From the NCBI GenBank assembly GCA_039566865.1, contig CM076944.1:22032501-22096500 (forward strand): 64,000 nucleotides of DNA, read 5' to 3'. This document shows, piece by piece, positions 57,932 to 64,000 of the stretch. A program made the position numbers and the translations under genes. Within the stretch, counting starts at the first letter, position 1; every line of letters starts with the position of its first letter. The notes under the pieces were generated by a model, which saw nothing but the letters and a program-made list of their open reading frames with translations, searched no databases and was not told where the DNA came from. The DNA comes from Aurelia coerulea. Lineage: Eukaryota; Cnidaria; Scyphozoa; Semaeostomeae; Ulmaridae.

Positions 57932-58729
57932 TGGTAGGCAGTTTCTTAAATTTTTGGGCCATTTTGCTGGGAAAAGTTTCTTATATGTTTCTTATACATT
58001 TAATGCCGTACGTGTAGAGTTCATTCTGTGTTGTTTAAAGGGCTCCCGAATTACTTGGTGATGGTAAGATCTCAAAGCAACACAATTCGCAATCAAAATC
58101 ATTTCCAAAAATGTTGCTATAAATGTACACTGTCAAACATTTTTGAGTGCGAAAGGAAAATTAAAATGGTAAATTACAAAAGGTTCCTAGCTTTTTCAGT
58201 TAGTTAGGGTCGTTCCTTGACTTTCGAAAAATTGAGCCTACTGTTTCTGATAAGCGGTTTTTTATATATAAAAAAAAAATGAATGAACCAGCGTCTATCG
58301 TCGGATCCGAAAATGCTTTCGGTGACAAACGAATGAATAAATTCGAAGGCAGAAATACCGCAATACGACGAAAAAACAACAGCAATTGAGTGTGAATTTA
58401 TAGAATATATGTATTATCAATATTTCATCTTGCCATGCAATATTACCAATATTTCACCCTGTTATGAAACTACAGTACCCTAATGTGAATTAGAAAAGAC
58501 AAGGTATTTTTGAAATTTGCAGCTTTAATTTTGCCAGGTCACTCATAGATTTGGGAGCCCTTCTATAAACAAAACAAAATTTAACTCTACGCTTGCGGAA
58601 TTAGAAATAAAAGAAACTCATTCAGAAACTGTTGGAAGCAATACATAGTGTCCCAAAATTTGAGAATTAAAGAAACTCATTCAGAAATTGTTTGAGGCAA
58701 TAGTGTCCCAACATTTTAGAAACTACCTA
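57932..58729. mobile_element. Element with TAGGCAGTTTCTTAAA-type ends
   Basis: The left end TAGGCAGTTTCTTAAATTTT and (minus) right end TAGGTAGTTTCTAAAATGTT are diverged inverted repeats. The left end also appears inside the foldback element at about 38667. The boundaries are approximate. Confidence 0.5.
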
Positions 58730-58917
58730 TCAGCCCCCAGGGGGCGGGGGGTATTTGACGTTGTATTCGAACTTGGATTCATACCGATTTGTGCCTACGA
58801 ATAAACGTGTTTTATCTGCTCTAGAACATAACAATTTCTAAAAAGATTCCCTTTTGATCTACATAACCAGATCCAACAAAATATTCCCTTTTCACATGTT
58901 TGTGACAGCCTGCTCTT

Positions 58918-59145
58918 TCGTCCGAGAAGTCCGTGTTTTCGAGTTCCGACATGTCCGAGTTTTCTTCTAGAGCATAGGAGAAATTCGATAAGTTGGAGAA
59001 AGGAAAAGTCGGACCATTTCGTCCGAGAAGTCCGTGTTTTCGAGTTCCGACACGTCCGAGTTTTCTTCTAGAGCATAGGAGAAATTCGATAAGTTGGAGA
59101 AAGGAAAAGTCGGACCATTTCGTCCGAGAAGTCCGTGTTTTCGAA
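58918..59145. repeat. 102-bp tandem repeat, about 2.3 copies
   Basis: The unit starts CGTCCGAGAAGTCCGTGTTT and ends GTCGGACCATTT. TCCGAG hexamers recur inside and continue to about 59235. A 95-codon frame across it is a by-product. Confidence 0.85.
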
Positions 59146-59494
59146 TTTGAACTAGGGCTAATTCGAAAACTCGGACTTATAAAACTCGGACAATCTGGTC
59201 CGAGATGTCCGAGATGTCCGAGAAGTCCGAGTTTTCGACCTGGCCTGGATACTTTCGAAAGTTGCTCAGTGATGCCTTAAAAAATGCATAAAACGCCTTG
59301 AAATTTTCATTTTCTCCGTAGCCTCATCCCTTTCCCTTGCTTGAGATCTCCGCCATGTTATGTGGTTATATTTAAAGGCAGAAACACCGCAACACGACAA
59401 AAAACAACAGCAAATACGATTAAATTAATTATGTGGTTATGTTGACATTGTTTTGAAACCACTTTTCTAGGAAGCCGAGGAAGGCGTATTCCAT

Positions 59495-59618
59495 GGACCA
59501 CATATTTCTATCCAATATAAGTTACGGTGGGCCGTTCCGAGTTTTAGGCTTTGGCGATAAAGATGGCGCTTTCAAGATAGGTGCAAGCCCAAAGAAGCTA
59601 GATTTTAGATGGCGTTTT
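59495..59618 (-). repeat. Repeat R1, occupied copy, part 1
   Basis: Inverted match to about 53935-54060, ending at GCGTTTT where the GATTACAAAG element begins. Confidence 0.75.
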
Positions 59619-60200
59619 TGATTACAAAGTCCAACTTTGTAATCTAAGAAGGGGCTTCGATGTCAGGCTGTCAGTCAGAAAGAAAGAAAGTAAGAAAGAA
59701 AGAAAGAAAGTAAGTAACCCACTTCCGTCACGCTCGTTAAAGCGATTGATTAACGTTTTATCTCTGCTAATTGGCACTGAAATAAAGAAAGCGCACATAA
59801 AGCGCATACAAGACAGAAGTTTCCCGCGATCCTATAGCAACATTTGACGTCGGCTTATTTCATGTTAGACAGATTTGACACCATAAGATGGATAAATTAC
59901 CATGATGTTTACCCTGGCACAACAACAAATTTCCCCAGAATTGGCACGTTCTTGACTTCATTAGCAGCTTAATTATGTCAAAACAATCGTTTTCTAGAAC
60001 GAACGAATCATTAGCCACTTATTGATAGTACTCATTATGCAAATAAGTCAACTTTAGAGGATGATGTAACTGGTGGCCTGCACAGAGGCTAGCATTCGCA
60101 GCTAGCCTCACTACATAAGGACCCTCAACTTACGCTCATCTAATTGAAGTGAATTAATGTTGTTGTTGTCGCTCCAGTCAAGGGCCTTATGGACTAACTC

Positions 60201-60779
60201 TAGACTGATTGCAAGTTCGTAGTTATTGCTATTGATAGGCTGATGGACGCTATAACTACGACTCATGGACTTTCACATTGAAAATTGGGACGAAATTGTT
60301 TCCCTCGATTTCATGTCCGATATGGAAACCATAGCAACGCTGTACGAAAAGGCGAGTAATGGCGTTGGGCCTAAATTGTCAGCTCAAACCTCAGATAATA
60401 AAACGTCTCGAAATTCAAGTTTTGAGTGATGTTAGCAATGAACAAAAGTCACAAGTATTCGCATGAATGTTTCTTTAATATAAGAATTAACAAACCTTTC
60501 AGTTTCAACAAGAATTTCCTGATTTTGAAGGCAATCTTCATCTAGCAATAGTGCACGCACACAGAGCACAGCTCCTGAAATTCTCCAACTGCCGAAAAGA
60601 GGCCATTAACCTCGTTTCCAAGGGCACAGAAAAATCTGTGCGCCCATTGTTTATTTTCGTCCCACTTTTTGATGTGAAAGTCCATAAGTCCCAGTTTGAG
60701 CAAAAGTATATATTGTTGTTGTTGTTGTCATTGCTGTTGCTGTTGTTGTTGCGATAACTGGGACTATTTCGTGAGTCTA
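60201..60779. mobile_element. TAGACT element copy 2, 9-bp target duplication (579 bp)
   Basis: Bordered by GACTAACTC at 60192-60200 and 60780-60788. Full-length match to 50499-51070; the main length difference is in the (TTG)n run near the right end. Confidence 0.92.
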
Positions 60780-60811
60780 GACTAACTCTTCTCAAAACGG
60801 CAAAAAAATTC

Positions 60812-61037
60812 TCGCCAGGAACAAATTTGTTCCTGGACCAATCAGGATGCAAAACTTGAAATAACTTGATGGGATTGGCTGATTCTTCTTCAATTCAAAC
60901 TTCCCGCCAAAGGCAAACAAACGAATTCGAACAACGCGTTCGACTGAACTGCTCCAACGATCAAAATCTCAAAGTAGCGAACGAATTTACGAGATCTTTT
61001 GCGTCCCCAAACAACGAAAATGGCACTTATAGGTAGG
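60812..61037 (+). promoter_or_regulatory. Promoter-like patch inside the long TAGACT element
   Basis: In order: a 22-bp perfect palindrome at 60815-60836 (CCAGGAACAAA and its mirror), CCAAT at 60838-60842, an E2F-type TTCCCGCCAAA at 60901-60911, ACGCGT near 60937, and ATG at 61020 followed by CACTTATAG and a GTAGG donor-like site. The combination resembles the promoter and first exon of a cell-cycle gene. No continuation exon was found. Confidence 0.35.
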
Positions 61038-62028
61038 ATTTTTTTGCTTTAATAGCTTGAATTGAAGAAACATTCATCTAAGTACTGATAGCTTGTTTTG
61101 CAGTGTAGCACTTCAGGAAAACCACTTTTTGCGGCGATTTAGGGTCGGTGGTTTCAAGAAAAATTAGCAGGTGATTTAGGCCATGTCCGTTTCTGGAAGC
61201 GTAAGTCCATGAGTCGTAGTTATAGCGTCCATCAGCCTATCAATAGCGATAACCTACGAACATATAATCAGTCTAATTCGCAGCATCACCGAAGATAGAA
61301 GGATCCCCCTCCTACACAGCTACAGAAAGGTGCAGAATCCCAGCAAACAATAGACCTTTTAGCTATTCTAAAAGGAGCCTGGATCGAACGTTATTTCTAT
61401 ACATTTTTATACGTTACATTCGATCGAGTGGCGTTAGAGCTTCTTTCACTATTGTGCACATTCGAAAATTCTACAAAGTGTAGCAAAAGTTTGTTCGATT
61501 CTGATTCTTTCCTGAATAGCTAAAAGGTCTATGGCGCCATTGACTGGGGGAAGGCACGAGATCACACTGAACCAAAACATCTTCATGCATATCATTCTGC
61601 ACAGAGGTTATCTTCGTGACTGCTTGTCTCAAATTAGATGCCCGCGAATAGCAACAATTGAAACGTTCTGTAGGGTTCTGCATAAGTATTTTTGCGTTAT
61701 CGTAAATCTCACATGACATCTCATTTGACACAGATGCACCAATAGTTTCGTGCACGAACTAAGCAAACTAGGGGTAATGACTTTTGATTTTTGCGTATCA
61801 TTCTCGTTTGACATAAAGACCAAAATATTGCCTTTGAGGCGATTCTTGTCCTTATACAAGGCGCTCGATTTTCCATTGAAGGCGACTTTAGCAGCAACAC
61901 TCATCTCTCTGACTGTAGCTAAAAACAGCATCTACGGTCATTTGGGGTTATGAAGAAATCAACATTCAGATATTCTTATGCTTGTTTAGCTCAGGACAGA
62001 CTTTGTAATCATCCAAAAGGATCTTATG

Positions 62029-62168
62029 TTCTTTCATTTGTGCAGCTCCCCTGCTTGGGGAGTTGCTGAATCTGATAAAGTAAGTTTTCATCTTTCGATT
62101 GATGTGAAATTTATCTAGTTCCACGAGGGGTGCCACGGAAGTGAAAGATAGAGTCTCTCATCTCACGG
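62029..62168 (-). repeat. Repeat R1, occupied copy, part 2
   Basis: Inverted match to about 53760-53912, including GTGCAGCTCCCCTGCTTGGG. Confidence 0.75.
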
Positions 62169-62803
62169 CCCCGTGTCCTGGAAGCTCGCTCTTCGTCTCC
62201 AAAAATCGACAGGAAAATCTATGTGTGCATGAGGATGTCCATATTTTGGGGTAGCCTCCTGCAGCTGGGGTATCAGCGGGGGAAAATTGTTGGCAGCCTT
62301 CTTCAGCAGGTTATTGTTTTTTGAGTGACAGCCGATTGTTAGCCGATTGTTACTAACCACACTTGATCGTGCTATCAAGGGCCATCAACGAACAAATCAC
62401 TTTGTGGTCGATGGTAAACAACCAAAGACGTCACATTGGACGTCACATGCACATTCACCTTCGCAGTGGCTGGCAGGCCTCTGCCAGCGGTATCCTCCTT
62501 CACAACGGCACTCTAAAGGGTTTCATCATCCCGCAGTAAGTATTGACGAGGTTGTAGGGTGGTGGGGTGCATGATCGATGCCAGCGATTATTACCACCAA
62601 TTGGGGGTTGTCACGTGGCCACACCCATATCACGTGATACCTTCTCCTTCACAATGGTGCTCTTCCTAAGAGTATCCAAGACATATTGGGATGACACCAA
62701 GTGAGGGCGCGTATAGCATAGTTACTGACGAAGATGTGGGGGTAATGATACTTTAAATTGCTGGGGGCAGTCACGTGCCTAGCCCCCATGTCATGTGACT
62801 TAC
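62169..62803. repeat. Diverged ~150-bp tandem duplication with CACGTG motifs
   Basis: 62488-62635 and 62636-62800 align loosely (CTCCTTCACAA(C/T)GG near each start, TCACGTG near each end). CACGTG occurs at about 62612, 62633 and 62772. Two GACGTCAC motifs lie near 62424 and 62437. No gene recognised. Confidence 0.4.
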
Positions 62804-62909
62804 TTGGCAAGTTGCCAATGTAGGGCACATGACTTGGCACAATGCCAGGTTTTCAGCATGTGACTTGGCACCTTGCCAAGTTCTGTGACGTCACTTGGCA
62901 CCTTGCCAA
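62804..62909. promoter_or_regulatory. Four NFI-like palindromes at 30-31 bp spacing
   Basis: TTGGCAAGTTGCCAA (62804), TTGGCACAATGCCAG (62834), TTGGCACCTTGCCAA (62865) and TTGGCACCTTGCCAA (62895) fit the NFI consensus TTGGC-N5-GCCAA, one with a single mismatch. They sit in imperfect ~30-bp tandem units that also carry CATGTGACT. They could be regulatory sites or just a tandem repeat. Confidence 0.5.
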
Positions 62910-63319
62910 CTTCCCCTAAATTTACCCCCTGATGACATGCAGCACATTCCCCTGATCATTATTTCAAAAGCTACCTTGCATAGGGAGATTCAACACTTAC
63001 TGACCTGCTAAAAAACCAAAAAACGAAGCTAACGTTACTAAGGCAACCAGCGCAAGTAAGACGTAAGACAGCAGCACCAGCAAGAGCAGCTAACGCAGCA
63101 AATGCTACTGTAACAACGTAGCTAACTAACTAACTAAGAAAACGTAAATGATACATAACTAAAGGAATCGAGCAAGCAAGTAAGCCAGCTATCTTGAAAC
63201 TAATCCATATGTGAGCCGGGCTTTTCAACCCCCTTCCAGGTTTTACTTGCCAGGTTGTTAAACGAAATCAGCTATGTCACCCCAACCTCCCTGACTTTTG
63301 CTAATTATTGATTACTTAC
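62910..63319. other. Intron or intergenic below the minus-strand exon
   Basis: Short TAACTAACTAAC-type repeats near 63120. No second exon of the 63320-63795 gene was identified. Confidence 0.35.
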
Positions 63320-63795
63320 ATTTTGACGGAAAAATGCAGCACTAATGCAGCATCTCGGACACGCCTATCTAAAGCAAATGTCTGAGCACTAGATAAGTTA
63401 CTCTCGGCGTCTTCTTTTTCGCAAAAGAAACAATATGGACGGACATTTTCTTCACAAAAACGTGATCGGGTGCCTCGTGTAGCACAACTCGTATCTGGCA
63501 AACATTCATGATCTGCAAGTTTTCTTCGTTTACATGTTCTTTCGTAATGATAGTTGTCATATTTATTTTTACATGTTTTATGAAACTTTGCGTTATATTT
63601 AATGAATGACTGCCATAAATCTCCACATTCTACTCTGACCTGCAGTGATTCGGGCAATTCTCCAATGGAAGAAAAGTCTTTTAATTGATCTGCAATTTTT
63701 ACATACCCAGAAACAATAGAGCTCACACAAGTCACGTGATATGCCCATACTTGGAAGCAGGTAGCAGCAAGATCATTGTTTTCCATGATTTCCAT
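63320..63795 (-). CDS. First exon of an unrecognised Cys/His-rich protein
   Basis: 158 codons plus two bases from ATG at 63795 to a strong donor GTAAGT at 63319. Visible features are FHKTCKNKYDNYHYERTCK (residues about 70-90, basic with Cys/His), KRRK, and CFFCEKEDAESN near residue 121, suggesting a zinc-binding region. A related pattern (a KFH.TC block and then a CxxC block) occurs in repeat-borne proteins of marine invertebrates, so it may be transposon-derived; this is from recall. The next exon would lie lower on the minus strand and was not found. Confidence 0.5.
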
Positions 63796-64000
63796 GGAAA
63801 GATTTCCTTGAATTATGGAGCATCACATAGCAAATGAATCTGCAAATAAGAGCTTTCGTTTGATGCCAGAATTTGTAGAATTTGCTGATGTCGGCATTTT
63901 TTTTATTATGATCTCATTCTGGCTCCCATATTCGCCTAATTCGTAAATTTTTTCAATTTTCTCAGACTTTTTCAATTCAGTGAGCTCTATTGATACATTT

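Larger units (their letters stand above)
60103..61275. mobile_element. Long TAGACT-family element (1,173 bp) carrying unique promoter-like DNA
   Basis: The ends TAGCCTCACTAC and (minus) TAGACTGATTATATG are bordered by ATTCGCAGC at 60094-60102 and 61276-61284. The right ~70 bp is the family terminus (minus) found at the left of 50499. The inner region 60789-61200 is not in the short copies. A short copy is nested at 60201. Confidence 0.82.
59619..62028. mobile_element. GATTACAAAG element, copy 2, with nested insertions
   Basis: Inverted match to 22371-23308 in two parts, 59619-60102 and 61276-62028, with a TAGACT-family element between them. The ends are TGATTACAAAGTCCAAC and, at the right, ATCCAAAAGGATCTTATG. 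Comparison with 53912 gives the empty site. An (AAAG)n run lies at about 59680-59710. Confidence 0.8.

Overview
This window is animal nuclear DNA: AT-rich, intron-rich with GT-AG splicing, and crowded with transposable elements. The host genes are a class X-like myosin, a VGAT-like transporter, and a plant-style LRR ectodomain joined to a many-pass membrane domain. Together with the abundant DNA transposons and CR1/L2-type LINE relics, they fit a marine invertebrate. My best guess is a cnidarian, but this is an inference from gene and repeat style and has not been searched.

Layout. (1) About 24.6 kb down to 1.0 kb, minus strand: the first eleven coding exons of an unconventional myosin motor (439 codons, all phases agree, running off the left end). 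They include a 14-nt microexon. The introns hold nested inverted-repeat elements, LINE relics and a SINE-like foldback. (2) 24.6-32.6 kb: intergenic repeats, including a complete hAT element with a perfect 8-bp target duplication and a decayed transposase, a 2.4-kb element with long inverted ends, a large hairpin, a possible CCAAT/YY1 promoter patch and a LINE tail. (3) 32.6-34.2 kb, plus strand: an intronless, intact 544-residue vesicular amino-acid transporter-like gene. (4) 34.3-46.2 kb: a graveyard of mobile DNA. It holds LINE tails, a TTAA-flanked piggyBac-like element, and a LINE interrupted by a 1,450-bp foldback element whose arms are minisatellite. It also holds poly-G-ended elements, a 600-bp hairpin and a Harbinger-like element with another element inside it. 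(5) 46.5-49.8 kb, minus strand: the long terminal exon of an LRR, Cys-rich, multi-pass membrane protein with a poly-Q tail. (6) 50-62.9 kb: a family of elements with 9-bp target duplications nested several layers deep, a solo LTR, hAT-like and poly-G elements, and an occupied/empty site pair. Close to the end are four palindromic NFI-like sites at 30-31 bp spacing. (7) 63.3-63.8 kb, minus strand: the first exon of an unrecognised gene with a Cys/His-rich protein.

The host genes show no functional linkage to one another; their neighbourhood is set by transposition. The most unusual structures are the foldback element with minisatellite arms, the 9-bp-duplication family that appears to carry a promoter-like patch, the 14-nt myosin microexon, and the LRR/multi-pass protein.
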